This document shows, piece after piece, positions 43,361 through 53,151 of a stretch of 64,000 nt of DNA; position 1 is the stretch's first letter; each line of letters begins with the position of its first letter. Origin of the DNA: Phycisphaerae bacterium (lineage in GTDB: Bacteria; Planctomycetota; Phycisphaerae; UBA1845). Location: positions 1,154,554 through 1,218,553 of the forward strand of contig JAJDEB010000036.1 in the NCBI GenBank assembly GCA_029260015.1. The letters run 5' to 3'. The notes beneath the pieces are model-generated. The model worked only from the letters and a program-made list of their open reading frames with translations. It was not told where the DNA came from and searched no databases. Position numbers and translations under genes: made by a program.

Positions 43361-43409
43361 GAACACACCCCGCAAGCTGCACGTTGGCGGCTGGCGGGGT
43401 GTCGTGTTC
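43361..43409. other. Long hairpin between pyrophosphatase and rsfS genes
   Basis: ACACCCCGC (43365-43373) pairs perfectly with GCGGGGTGT (43394-43402). The outer GAAC/GTTC extends it with a 3-nt bulge, making a 13-bp stem in total. On the coding (minus) strand it lies after hppA and about 65 bases before rsfS. There is no following T run, so it is not a classical terminator. Confidence 0.5.
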
Positions 43410-43499
43410 AAATCGTTGGATATTCGACCGACACAACCCCGCGCGTTTTTCTTAGATACAGCGTTCGCGACGGCGTCCTATGCGATCGAGAAAGCGTTT

Positions 43500-46196
43500 C
43501 TACAGACCCAGCATCGAACTGATCTGCGGCGCGTATTTGACGATCAGACCGGCAAACACAACGCTGACCATACTCATCAGCTTGATCAAAATGTTAAGAC
43601 TCGGACCCGACGTATCCTTGAACGGGTCGCCAACCGTGTCACCGACGACGCCGGCTTTATGGGCTTCGCTGCCCTTACCGCCATGCTTGCCGGTTTCGAT
43701 CCACTTCTTGGCGTTGTCCCATGCACCACCGGCGTTGGCCATGAAAATGGCGACGGCGAAACCACTGGTCAGACCACCGGCCAACATGCCCATGACGCCT
43801 GGCACGCCGAAGATGAGGCCAACGATGATGGGGACGATGATCGCCAGCAGAGACGGGAAAATCATTTCCTTCTGAGCCCCTGCCGTCGAAATCGCAACGC
43901 AGTTGGCGTAGTCGGGAATGTCACGCCCCTCGTGCGTAATCTGCTCGCGTGGCCAGTTCTCCGGATCGTTGGCGAAGGCATCATCCTTGCCTTGCGACTT
44001 CAGGTAGGCTCGAATCACGTCAAACTGACGGCGACATTCCTGCATCATCTCGAACGCCGCACGCCCCACTGCTTTCATCGTCAGAGCGCAGAACAGGAAC
44101 GCCAGCAACACACCGCTGAACATCCCGCACAGCACCTTCGGATTCATCAAAGTCACGTCATAGAACGTCATGTATTGCTGCATGGACGCACGCTGCGTAT
44201 TGACCAAGTGACATTCAGTGTCACCCATTCTGACGTTGTAAACAAACTCATTGGCTTCCGTGGTTTCACCCAAGTCGGCTGCGAGGAACTTGTCCCCGGC
44301 CTTCAACTCGCCGTGGGCTTTACGATTCAGCATCATATAAGCCTGATAGGCTCCCTCACCGGTTCCCACTCTCCACTTCTGTGCGAATTTTCCGTGGCCC
44401 ATGTAGTAAATCTCTTCCATGCCGGCTGCATCGTCCGTCTTGGCATTCGGCTCTTGAACCTGCACATAACCCATCGCCTCGCGTTGCTGACCGACGCGAA
44501 CTTCTTCGACATAGGCAGCCAACAGTGCCAACGCGGTCAAAGCAGCCGACCCAATGGCGAAACCCTTACCAGTTGCGGCTGTGGTGTTACCGAGCGAATC
44601 CAACGCGTCGGTGCGTTCACGAACCTGCGGATCTTGATGGGTCATTTCGGCGTTACCACCGGCGTTGTCTGCGATGGGGCCGTATGCGTCGGTGGCGAGG
44701 GTAATTCCCAGCGTCGCCAACATACCGACGGCTGCGATACCGACGCCGTATAGACCGAGCATGAATTCACGTCCACCACCTGCACAAACGAACGAGAGCA
44801 TGATCGCGACAATGATCGTTGCCAATGATGCCCAAGTACTCTTCATACCTTCGGCGACACCTGCGATGATGACGGTGGCTGCTCCGGTTTCGGCTTGGCC
44901 TGCTATTTCCTGAGTCGGTTTGTATTCGTAACTGGTGTAGTATTCGGTGGCTTTACCAATGATAATTCCGGCGAACAGCCCGACCACCACGCTCGACGCC
45001 ACGCCGTACCACGTTACACCGTCAACTTCTTTCAAGAGCACGTAGCAAATACCGTATGCCGCAACCGCGATCATCACGCTACTGCCGTTGACGCCTTTAC
45101 CGAGCGCCGACATCAACTGCCCCATCGATGCGCCTTCCTGCGTACGCACCATGTAGATACCGAGGATGGACAGGATGATACCGATACCTGCCAGCACCAT
45201 CGGAACCGACAGCAGCATCATGGCATTCTTTGTTGCAACTTCGACATCGGTTGGTGCCAGAGCAGAGGCAGCCGCCACACCTAGGGCAGCCGTCGCAAGA
45301 ATCGAACCGGCGTATGATTCGTAAAGGTCAGCGCCCATACCTGCGACGTCACCAACGTTGTCACCAACGTTGTCGGCGATGGCGGCGGGGTTACGGGGAT
45401 CATCTTCGGGAATACCGGCTTCGACTTTACCGACGAGGTCAGCACCGACGTCTGCCGCTTTCGTGTAGATACCACCACCCACGCGAGCGAAGAGTGCCTG
45501 CGTGCTTGCCCCCATACCGAACGTCAGCATGACCACGGTGATTTCGTTAAGCGTCATGCTTGGGACGTAGTTGTTGAGAATGTAGAACCATGCAGTGATG
45601 TCGATCAGTGCGAATCCAACCACGACCAGACCCATGACCGCACCAGCTCGGAACGCGACAACCAACCCGCGATTCAAACTAGCGCGAGCGCCGGCTGTCG
45701 TGCGGTGAGCGGCGATCGTCGCCGTACGCATACCGAGGTAACCGCACAACCCGCTAAAGAATCCGCCGGTCAGGAATGCGAACCAGACGATCTTATGCTG
45801 GACGTGCAACCCGTAGGCCATGAATGCAAGAATGCCTGCCAGCACGACGAACACCCAGAACACCACCTTATACTGGCGGTTGAGATAGGCCATCGCACCC
45901 TCGCGTACATATGACGCGATCTTGATCATGTTCTCGTCGCCCTCGTCGGCGGCCATCACCTCCGAATAGAACTTGCGGGCGAACAGAAGTGCCACGATCG
46001 CAAATGCCGGAGCGCAATACCAAATGCCCGGGATCGGCGAGCGAGCGGCTGCATCCGACGCAACAGCTGCAGCGCCGTCCGCATTATCCTGGGCAATTGC
46101 CGACGTAGCGCTACACGCGACGAATGCAATCAGCATCACCCAAACAGTCGATTTCAAAACCTTAGACACGATCAAGTCTGATCTCCTCTTGTTCAT
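43500..46196 (-). CDS. hppA: Membrane-bound ion-translocating pyrophosphatase, K+-dependent type, with extra domain
   Basis: 898 residues from the ATG at 46196. A TTG at 46175, seven bases after AGAGGAG, may be the real start. An N-terminal signal-like helix is followed by about 16 transmembrane segments. Catalytic motifs: DVGADLVGKVE, DNVGDNVGDVAG, ADNAGGNAEM and, near the end, VGDTVGDPFKDTSGPSLNI. GNTTAATGKG has Ala and Gly at the positions that carry Lys and Thr in K+-independent enzymes, so a K+-requiring H+ or Na+ pump is expected. Between GFAIGSAALTALALLAAYVEE and NPKVLCGMFSG is an extra hydrophilic stretch of about 120 residues. It couples PPi hydrolysis to ion export. Confidence 0.93.
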   Translation of the reverse strand: MNKRRSDLIVSKVLKSTVWVMLIAFVACSATSAIAQDNADGAAAVASDAAARSPIPGIWYCAPAFAIVALLFARKFYSEVMAADEGDENMIKIASYVREGAMAYLNRQYKVVFWVFVVLAGILAFMAYGLHVQHKIVWFAFLTGGFFSGLCGYLGMRTATIAAHRTTAGARASLNRGLVVAFRAGAVMGLVVVGFALIDITAWFYILNNYVPSMTLNEITVVMLTFGMGASTQALFARVGGGIYTKAADVGADLVGKVEAGIPEDDPRNPAAIADNVGDNVGDVAGMGADLYESYAGSILATAALGVAAASALAPTDVEVATKNAMMLLSVPMVLAGIGIILSILGIYMVRTQEGASMGQLMSALGKGVNGSSVMIAVAAYGICYVLLKEVDGVTWYGVASSVVVGLFAGIIIGKATEYYTSYEYKPTQEIAGQAETGAATVIIAGVAEGMKSTWASLATIIVAIMLSFVCAGGGREFMLGLYGVGIAAVGMLATLGITLATDAYGPIADNAGGNAEMTHQDPQVRERTDALDSLGNTTAATGKGFAIGSAALTALALLAAYVEEVRVGQQREAMGYVQVQEPNAKTDDAAGMEEIYYMGHGKFAQKWRVGTGEGAYQAYMMLNRKAHGELKAGDKFLAADLGETTEANEFVYNVRMGDTECHLVNTQRASMQQYMTFYDVTLMNPKVLCGMFSGVLLAFLFCALTMKAVGRAAFEMMQECRRQFDVIRAYLKSQGKDDAFANDPENWPREQITHEGRDIPDYANCVAISTAGAQKEMIFPSLLAIIVPIIVGLIFGVPGVMGMLAGGLTSGFAVAIFMANAGGAWDNAKKWIETGKHGGKGSEAHKAGVVGDTVGDPFKDTSGPSLNILIKLMSMVSVVFAGLIVKYAPQISSMLGL

Positions 46197-46540
46197 GTTC
46201 TGGCCAACCGTTTTCCGCGCTTTGCGAACGGTGGCCATGCATGTGCTTAAACTTAGAAAGGTAAATGAGTTACGCCGGGATGATCCGCGCCTACGCACCC
46301 TCAGCGGACTGCGGACTATAGCGAATCTGAGATTGAAGTCCAGCCAACTTTCGCCGCGAAAACGGTGGGAATTACCGGGTTTTCAGACCGAGTTCCAGGC
46401 ATGTCCGGACGGGTTATGAAGGCTCACATCAGGTTTCGCTTGCGGTCGCGTGGTCGGCCCGCTACTGTCTCGGCGCTTGATGCCCGACTTGACGCCGCGA
46501 TGGCCTTGGCGACGCTTCAACTGCGACACCGTGAGGGAAA
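46197..46540. other. Divergent intergenic region, hppA / apt
   Basis: 344 bases with promoters of two divergent genes. No clear promoter boxes or RNA element seen. Confidence 0.4.
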
Positions 46541-47095
46541 ATGATTGCCATGCAAGATACCATAACATCCCGAACTGCCGATCTTCGCGGGCTTATCCGC
46601 GACGTACCCGATTTCCCCAAGAAGGGCATCGTATTTAAGGACATTACACCGCTCCTAGCCGATCCGGCTGGCCTGTCGCTGGCGGTGGAATATCTAGCTC
46701 AACCATTTCGCAAAGTCCATATCGATAAAGTCGTCGGTGCTGAATCGCGCGGGTTCATATTTGGGACCGCGCTGGCCCAATCGCTGTCGATCGGATTCGT
46801 GCCCATTCGAAAACCGGGCAAACTTCCCTGCGAAACGATCTCGGAAGATTACGAATTAGAGTACGGGGTCGATTCGCTGCATATCCACAAGAGCGCCATC
46901 AAACCGGGCGAAAAAGTGCTGATGGTCGATGACCTGCTGGCCACCGGGGGGACGATCTCAGCATGCTGCCGCCTCGTCGAAGCACTCGGCGGCGAAATCG
47001 CCGGGGTCACGTTCGTCATCGAGTTGGCGTTTCTCAAGGGTCGCGATCGGATCCAGCAATACACCGTGCATTCGTTGTTGACCTATGACGATTGA
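46541..47095 (+). CDS. apt: Adenine phosphoribosyltransferase
   Basis: 184 residues; the start is the ATG at 46541 or the one three codons later (46550), with GAGGG close upstream. Characteristic Apt sequence: LRGLIRDVPDFPKKGIVFKD near the N-terminus, VGAESRGFIFG, and the PRPP-binding loop VLMVDDLLATGGT (about 128-140). It converts adenine and PRPP to AMP in purine salvage, releasing pyrophosphate, the substrate of the divergently encoded pump; the link is only suggestive. Confidence 0.95.
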   Translation: MIAMQDTITSRTADLRGLIRDVPDFPKKGIVFKDITPLLADPAGLSLAVEYLAQPFRKVHIDKVVGAESRGFIFGTALAQSLSIGFVPIRKPGKLPCETISEDYELEYGVDSLHIHKSAIKPGEKVLMVDDLLATGGTISACCRLVEALGGEIAGVTFVIELAFLKGRDRIQQYTVHSLLTYDD

Positions 47096-47486
47096 CCCAG
47101 TCACGCTAGACGCAACTTCATAATTGACAATATATTACGTCGCCCCTGACGGTTCAATGGGAACGTCCTTTGCGCCCACCGTCCCTGCTCCTGTTGCTTA
47201 CAGTCCATCGTAACAGACATGCAAGGTGGCATCGGGACCCGCGGTTGGCCGATTCTATGTGTGTATAATCTTGTCTCTGCCGCGATTCCTGGCGGCGAGC
47301 CAACGTTCCAGCCCGTATAAAAAGGGGCACTAAGACTGCTAGTTGCCGATTTCAGGTTTTCGCAGAATACCGGTTTTGACTGCGCTGCCTGAAACCTCCT
47401 GCTTGGTCGTGCGACCAATGAAGTGAGCATGGTTGGCCGTCCGCACTGCCGTGCGCGGCTTAGGATTTTGAAATCTGGGCGTCAGG
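47096..47486. other. Region upstream of the long PQQ/MoxR cluster
   Basis: 391 bases. TATAAT occurs near 47264 without a -35 at the right distance, and TTGACA near 47126 without a -10. A small hairpin (TTGGTC/GACCAA) lies near 47405-47420. The cluster promoter is probably here but cannot be placed. No supported gene. Confidence 0.4.
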
Positions 47487-50400
47487 ATGAAACCAATTCC
47501 AATCCAATCGACGCCCATCTTTGGACCAACTGGAGTCCGTGCTTGGACTCTGCGTTACCGATCTGCCGCTTCCAATTCAAGTTTCCGGCTAATCGTTTCG
47601 GTGGCTGTATGCCTGGTGTTGGGCGCTACGTTCATTCAGGCTCAAGCCCAACGACCGAATTCGCGCAGAACACAAATGCCTCGGCCTGCGATTCTCGAAC
47701 GCAATGCCCCCATCGAAAACCTGCTTCGCAAAGCCACCGGGGCTATCGAGCGTGAGGATTGGAAACTTGCGATCGATTCGCTGCAGCGCATTTTGGATGA
47801 CCCGGGTGGCGCGTTGTTAAGCACAGAACCTCCAGACGGCGGAATCGAAACTGGTCTGACCCTTTTTGAATCGGCGCAGGATCGGGCGACGATGCTTCTC
47901 GCGTCGATGCCTGGAGATGGAATTGACGCGTATCGGTTATTTTATGATGGTCGCGCCAAGACCCTTTACGAACGCGGTGTCAGGGATTGCAACGAGACGG
48001 CGCTGCGCACGATTCTGGCGCGATACATGGTGACCAGTTACGGCGATGATGCTGCAAACGTCGTAGCCGGTTGGCTGCTGGATCGCAATCGACCGGCAGA
48101 AGCACTGGAACTGCTTGACCGCGTCGAAACGCTTTCGGTCGATACCGACGTTCCGCCATCGCAACTTGCCGTCAAACGAGCGGTAGCGTGGACCATGTTG
48201 CGCGATGAGAAACGGGCAACAGATGCGCTTTCAAAATTAGACAATGCACCGAAAGACGACGACGGATTCGACGAAGATGCGATTGTTCGATTCGTGCAGT
48301 CCGGTTGGCCGGAATCCTCGATCGAGTCTGCGTCGGCTGGTCATGAATCGTGGACCGTTCATGGTGGAAACCTGACTCGGCGTTTTGAAATGCCGGCAGT
48401 CACACCGGAGTTGGAAGGCAATCTACCGTGGCGGTTTGTCCTGCCCGCAGACCACGAACATCCGTCATGGTGGGAAGCATTCTGGGAAAGCAGCGAGAAA
48501 TCGGAAGGTGCCTACGCGGTCGGTGAGTACGCCGTCAGCGAGGGTCGTCTGTTTGTCAAGAATCTGCAACAGGTTGTCGCCCTCGATCTTGAAAGCCTTG
48601 ACCCACTGTGGGTGTCGGACCGCCCGATCACAATCGATGGAGAACAGCGCCGCAACATCCGCACCAATCGATTGCGGCAGTTCCGACAACTTCGATTAAT
48701 CGATTCGAGCTACACCCTCAGAGATCAGATTTTGTTGGACCATGTTGGCGGGTCACTTTCAACAGCGTTTGGCAACGTCTATGCCATTGAGCGCGATGGT
48801 GTGGGTCAATCGCCGACCGCATCCGCAAACGTCGGTGGATTCTCGTTCAAGACATTCCAGGCTTATCGCGGATCGCGGCTGATCGCTTACAACGTCGAGC
48901 ACGGCGAACTCGCATGGCAGCGCGGGCGAAGCGGTGATGCTAATGATCCGCTCGGCGACGTGCAGTTTCTTTCCGCACCGATTGCGATCAACGATGAGCT
49001 TTGGGTGGTGTACGCGAAACAATCGGATTTGTTTCTTGGGATACTTTCGCCTGACACCGGAGACATGTTGCGCAACCTGCTCCTATGCACGGTTGATACG
49101 GCTCAACTCCAAAGGCGACAGCACCTCGCGATTTACCCTTCGTCAGACGGGGCGAACGTGTTCGTCTCAACCGGATTCGGCGTCATTGTCTCGGTCAGCA
49201 TTTCTCCGTTATCGTTGCGCTGGGCAGGGCAATACGAGCAACACGCCGGTTACGATAACATTCTGTTCCATCAACATTGGCGCTGCGGACCGCCGATGCT
49301 GGCTGGCAATCTGCTGCTGGCGACTCCGCCCGATTCCGAGATGCTCATGGCCCTGGATCGCGGTACGGGCAAACTTGAATGGACCCTGGGGCAACCTGCT
49401 GATGCCAAATACATTTTGGGCGTTGATGACGACCATGTGTGGCTCGGCGGCGAGCAGCTGTATTGCGTCAACCTGCGCGACGGACTGATCGAATGGGCGA
49501 CAACTGGTGACCCGCTCCGGACCACGGGCCGTGGTGCACTGAGCGGTCATAAGATTTTTGTCCCCACCGTTGACGGTTTGGTAACATTTGATGCGAATGT
49601 TGGCGAGAAGGTTGAATCGTTGTCGCTGGGCGATCAACCACCGCTGGGCAATATCCTTTGCATCGCCAATTCGACGATCAGTTTTGATCCAAATGAAGTT
49701 CGTAAATTCCCGGATTTGACGCTCTCTTATCCGAACGCGCTGGCGTCTCATGAACGCGACACGACCAATCGACATGCGGCGATTCGTTTGGCATGGATGG
49801 AACTGCGTCGCGGATTCCCTCGTAAAGCCCACGACGTTCTTCAACAGGTCAAGCCGCCCACACAGCGACGGGCTAATCGTCTGAGTGATGTCACACAATT
49901 GCGCTTTGAGGCACTACTGGGAATCTCTGCACTTGCGGATACCGAAACTGAAGAAGCCATCGAAAACCTTCGCGAAGCAGTGAGCCTCGCCGACGGTGGT
50001 CAATCCAGCCTGCGGGCTACGATTGCTTTGGCGTTTCGATTGCGCGAAGTGGGACAAGCCGACGAGGCCTATCGCTCATTATGGCAACTCGGTTTGACGC
50101 CTTCGGGCGATGGGTATGTCACGATCGAACCGCGGCTGCGCAACAAAGCCCGCCTGATCATTGGCGACATCCTTTCACGCATGGAGCGCGATCTGACCAC
50201 GACGCAGCTTCGCGCCATCGCCGAAATCACCCAGCAGCACGCCCAGGAAGCCATCCTCGAACTTCAGAACCCAACGACCCGAACCGCAGCGCGCCTGCGT
50301 CTTGAACAGTTGGCTCAGATGGACGATGTCGGGGGGGCTGGGCAGGCGTCGCTGATTGCACTGGCAGCTTTTGAACGTGATCGCGGACATTTTGAATTCG

Positions 50401-52019
50401 CCGAACAGTTTGCGCTTCGCGCCATCCAAACGGACAGGATGGCCAACCAAACTGCCGTCGCATTGCGCGACCTTATCGAGCAATACCTTCGACCCGACCA
50501 GCGCATGCATTTCGATGCGTCGCGTTTGCTGTCGCGGTTGGAGACGGAATTCGCCCGACAGAAGATCGCGGATGAATCGGGCCAAATGGTTTCGGTGCAG
50601 GATGAAGTCATGCGGTTGCGCGGATCGCTGGATGAAACGCTTGTTGCAGAGGGTGCTTTCACGGAACAGCCCGAATCGTTCCGCTGGGAATCGCCGTTGT
50701 TCAAAGTGAATCGAGAGCGCAGCGGATTAGGCATGTTCACGCACTCGCGCGCGGTCTCGGCAGCATTGACCGATCACCTGTTGTTTATGGAATCGGGAAG
50801 GCGGCTGGCAGCGATTCACAGATCCGACGGTTCATTGGCATGGCGCTGCGAATTGCGACTGCTCGGTTCCGTACAATCGGAAACCGAAGAAGACGATGAA
50901 GAGCAACCTGGACATCCACGACTGGCCTGCGAGAAACAAATCGCAGTCATCAACGGCGACGAAGGACTGTTTGGCATTGGCGTCCGGACGGGAAGACGTC
51001 TTTGGGGTGTTCCGTTTGAAGACGGTGGACTGACGCAAGGGCTCGCGATTCGCGACCGACTCGTCGGCGTCAGTGATGGGCTGCTGGTTGCAGCACTGAG
51101 ACGCGGCGTGTTGACATGCACGTCACTGATTGACGCCAATGACGTCCAATGGGAACGCGTGCTCAATCGCGAGAAGATCGACAGTCTGTTCGTGCAAGAT
51201 GGATTGTGCATGACGCTTGATAATAAGCGCCGCGTTGTCACGACCTATGCGTTGAAGACCGGACGACTGCTCAGTACCGTCGAGTTTCGTCAACCGGAAG
51301 ATGGCAAAGCGGCGATCCCGGTCATTTACGAAAACGGTCATGTGATCGGACCGGACGGGCCAGACCATGTCGTCTGCTACAGTGCCCGATCGGGCGAACA
51401 GAACTGGCGCCATGCCACGCCCAACGAAGTACGATGGTTGTTCAAACCAGGCGACGGGTACATCGGGATCAGTTGTTTCAGGGGCCGGGTCGTTCTGATC
51501 GACGCACTCTCAGGTGATGTTCGCACAGATGTCACTATCCCGAAGGAAACCAAAGGTTTCGCCGAAGGTGTCTTGCTCGACGATCGGTTGGTCCTGATGT
51601 CGATCACCGAGCATTCACGCGGCGACTCGCCCGATCTATATGGCGTTGATGCAAATTCCGGTCAAGTTGTGTGGAAGCGAGAAAACCTTCGCGAGGTCGG
51701 ATTGAATCGCCACGCCATTTGGCGTCAATTGACGTTGGCAGAAAAAGTGATGCCGGTATTGCGAAGGGTTGAAGTCGAATCGGAAAGCGCGTTCATCCAG
51801 GAATTGGGTGAGTTGGCCATCGAGTTGATCGACAAGCGAACTGGCGAAACGATCGGCGAATTGATGAGAACCGGGATGCCGCTCAACATGAATAATTCGC
51901 TGACCGGGGAATTCGGGTTGTGGCCCGGTCAGTTTATTCTTGGCGCCAATCATGGTTTGCTCAGCGCCCCGCTGACTGAGGATGTGGGTTCAACGCGTGA
52001 TAAGGAGATCTGGCCTTGA
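47487..52019 (+). CDS. Very large exported PQQ-like beta-propeller / TPR protein
   Basis: 1510 residues. The export signal is internal to the N-terminus (about 35-55, LIVSVAVCLVLGATFIQAQA). Residues 70-260 are helical/TPR-like. Residues about 280-760 contain a PQQ/WD-like propeller with repeats such as GTGKLEWTLG and HGELAWQRG. Residues 780-1060 are helical again, and 1070-1480 form a second propeller (DGSLAWRCEL, TGRRLWGVP, SGEQNWRHA, SGQVVWKRE). Quinone-ligand residues are not evident, so these are structural, BamB-like propellers rather than a dehydrogenase. First gene of the long right-hand cluster; its stop overlaps the next start by four bases. Confidence 0.85.
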   Translation: MKPIPIQSTPIFGPTGVRAWTLRYRSAASNSSFRLIVSVAVCLVLGATFIQAQAQRPNSRRTQMPRPAILERNAPIENLLRKATGAIEREDWKLAIDSLQRILDDPGGALLSTEPPDGGIETGLTLFESAQDRATMLLASMPGDGIDAYRLFYDGRAKTLYERGVRDCNETALRTILARYMVTSYGDDAANVVAGWLLDRNRPAEALELLDRVETLSVDTDVPPSQLAVKRAVAWTMLRDEKRATDALSKLDNAPKDDDGFDEDAIVRFVQSGWPESSIESASAGHESWTVHGGNLTRRFEMPAVTPELEGNLPWRFVLPADHEHPSWWEAFWESSEKSEGAYAVGEYAVSEGRLFVKNLQQVVALDLESLDPLWVSDRPITIDGEQRRNIRTNRLRQFRQLRLIDSSYTLRDQILLDHVGGSLSTAFGNVYAIERDGVGQSPTASANVGGFSFKTFQAYRGSRLIAYNVEHGELAWQRGRSGDANDPLGDVQFLSAPIAINDELWVVYAKQSDLFLGILSPDTGDMLRNLLLCTVDTAQLQRRQHLAIYPSSDGANVFVSTGFGVIVSVSISPLSLRWAGQYEQHAGYDNILFHQHWRCGPPMLAGNLLLATPPDSEMLMALDRGTGKLEWTLGQPADAKYILGVDDDHVWLGGEQLYCVNLRDGLIEWATTGDPLRTTGRGALSGHKIFVPTVDGLVTFDANVGEKVESLSLGDQPPLGNILCIANSTISFDPNEVRKFPDLTLSYPNALASHERDTTNRHAAIRLAWMELRRGFPRKAHDVLQQVKPPTQRRANRLSDVTQLRFEALLGISALADTETEEAIENLREAVSLADGGQSSLRATIALAFRLREVGQADEAYRSLWQLGLTPSGDGYVTIEPRLRNKARLIIGDILSRMERDLTTTQLRAIAEITQQHAQEAILELQNPTTRTAARLRLEQLAQMDDVGGAGQASLIALAAFERDRGHFEFAEQFALRAIQTDRMANQTAVALRDLIEQYLRPDQRMHFDASRLLSRLETEFARQKIADESGQMVSVQDEVMRLRGSLDETLVAEGAFTEQPESFRWESPLFKVNRERSGLGMFTHSRAVSAALTDHLLFMESGRRLAAIHRSDGSLAWRCELRLLGSVQSETEEDDEEQPGHPRLACEKQIAVINGDEGLFGIGVRTGRRLWGVPFEDGGLTQGLAIRDRLVGVSDGLLVAALRRGVLTCTSLIDANDVQWERVLNREKIDSLFVQDGLCMTLDNKRRVVTTYALKTGRLLSTVEFRQPEDGKAAIPVIYENGHVIGPDGPDHVVCYSARSGEQNWRHATPNEVRWLFKPGDGYIGISCFRGRVVLIDALSGDVRTDVTIPKETKGFAEGVLLDDRLVLMSITEHSRGDSPDLYGVDANSGQVVWKRENLREVGLNRHAIWRQLTLAEKVMPVLRRVEVESESAFIQELGELAIELIDKRTGETIGELMRTGMPLNMNNSLTGEFGLWPGQFILGANHGLLSAPLTEDVGSTRDKEIWP

Positions 52020-53080
52020 ATCATAGGACGATTCGATTGACGATCGCGATCATGGTTGCGTGGCCCGTCGGTTTGAGCGCAGACCCTGGCGAGCCTGCCA
52101 CCCCACCACCCGCACCGCGCCCCAAGCACATCAACGCGGAAACGGAAACGGCGATCGAAAAAGGTCTGGAATATCTGGTCAACACGCAAGGTCGCGAAGG
52201 TGCTTGGCGCAATCGCACCGGATATGGCACCTATCCCGTTTCGATGTCGGCGCTGGGAGGGTTGGCGCTTTTGATGAATGGCAGCACGCCGACACAGGGC
52301 AAGTACGCAGCCAACGTCGATCGCGTCACGGACTTCTTGATTTCGTGCGCGACAGATACGGGTTTGATCGCGTTGCGTGCAGAGGACGGTAACCGACCCA
52401 TGTATGGGCATGGGTTCAGCATGCTGTTTCTCGGCGAAGTGTATGGCATGACCGAAGACGCTGATCGGCAACAACGCATCCACAATATTCTCAAGCGGGC
52501 GGTGACACTGACCGCACAATCGCAAAGTGATCTGGGTGGCTGGATTTATCAGCCCGATGGCGGAACCGATGAGGGTTCGGTCACGATCACGCAATTGCAG
52601 GGACTGCGGGCATGTCGCAACGGTGGCATCAGCGTCCCCAAGAGTGTGATCGATAAGGCGCTGGACTATTTGAAAATTTCGTTTCGATCGGACGGCGGTA
52701 TCGCCTATCGGGCGCGCAACCCGGGCCCGTCGCGCCCACCGATCACAGCCGCCGCGATCTGCTGCTGGTTCAATGCCGGCGACTACGAAAACCCGATGGC
52801 CAAAAAAGCGCTGCGATACTGTCGCAGCACGATCGGTCCGGGCGATAAGAACATTGGCCACTATTTCTACGCCCATTTGTACTATGCCCAGGCGCTGTAC
52901 CTAGCCGGTGATGCGGCTGCATGGGACGAGTATTTTCCAAAGATACGCGACAAGCTACTGAGCAAACAGAACGAAGACGGATCGTGGCTGGGTGATGGCG
53001 TCGGCAAGCCGTATGGGACGGCGCTGGCACTCATCATCCTGCAGCTGCCATACAATCGAATACCGATCATGCAACGTTAA
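52016..53080 (+). CDS. Exported prenyltransferase/squalene-cyclase-like repeat protein
   Basis: 354 residues from a TTG at 52016 that overlaps the previous stop (TTGA), with AAGGAG eight bases upstream. Signal peptide about 1-21 and a Pro-rich link (EPATPPPAPRP), then an alpha/alpha toroid: EYLVNTQGREGAWRN, SDLGGWIYQP, EDGSWLGDG mark the repeats. Catalytic DxDD or zinc ligands of true cyclases or prenyltransferases are not seen, so it is probably a binding scaffold. Same fold class as residues 245-560 of the protein at 20831. Confidence 0.85.
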   Translation: MNHRTIRLTIAIMVAWPVGLSADPGEPATPPPAPRPKHINAETETAIEKGLEYLVNTQGREGAWRNRTGYGTYPVSMSALGGLALLMNGSTPTQGKYAANVDRVTDFLISCATDTGLIALRAEDGNRPMYGHGFSMLFLGEVYGMTEDADRQQRIHNILKRAVTLTAQSQSDLGGWIYQPDGGTDEGSVTITQLQGLRACRNGGISVPKSVIDKALDYLKISFRSDGGIAYRARNPGPSRPPITAAAICCWFNAGDYENPMAKKALRYCRSTIGPGDKNIGHYFYAHLYYAQALYLAGDAAAWDEYFPKIRDKLLSKQNEDGSWLGDGVGKPYGTALALIILQLPYNRIPIMQR

Positions 53081-53151
53081 GAGCCGAAATTGGATGCAGC
53101 ACGGTTTGGGGAGTCCGTCGAACCGCGGCTGAACATCGAAGAGGAAACACC

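Noticed and set aside
43404..44753. 449-codon plus-strand frame opposite the pyrophosphatase
   Set aside because: Long only because the codon bias of hppA suppresses stops on the other strand; no family features.
45340..45375. Direct repeat ACCAACGTTGTC in hppA
   Set aside because: It encodes the conserved family motif DNVGDNVGD, so it is selected protein sequence and not a recent duplication.
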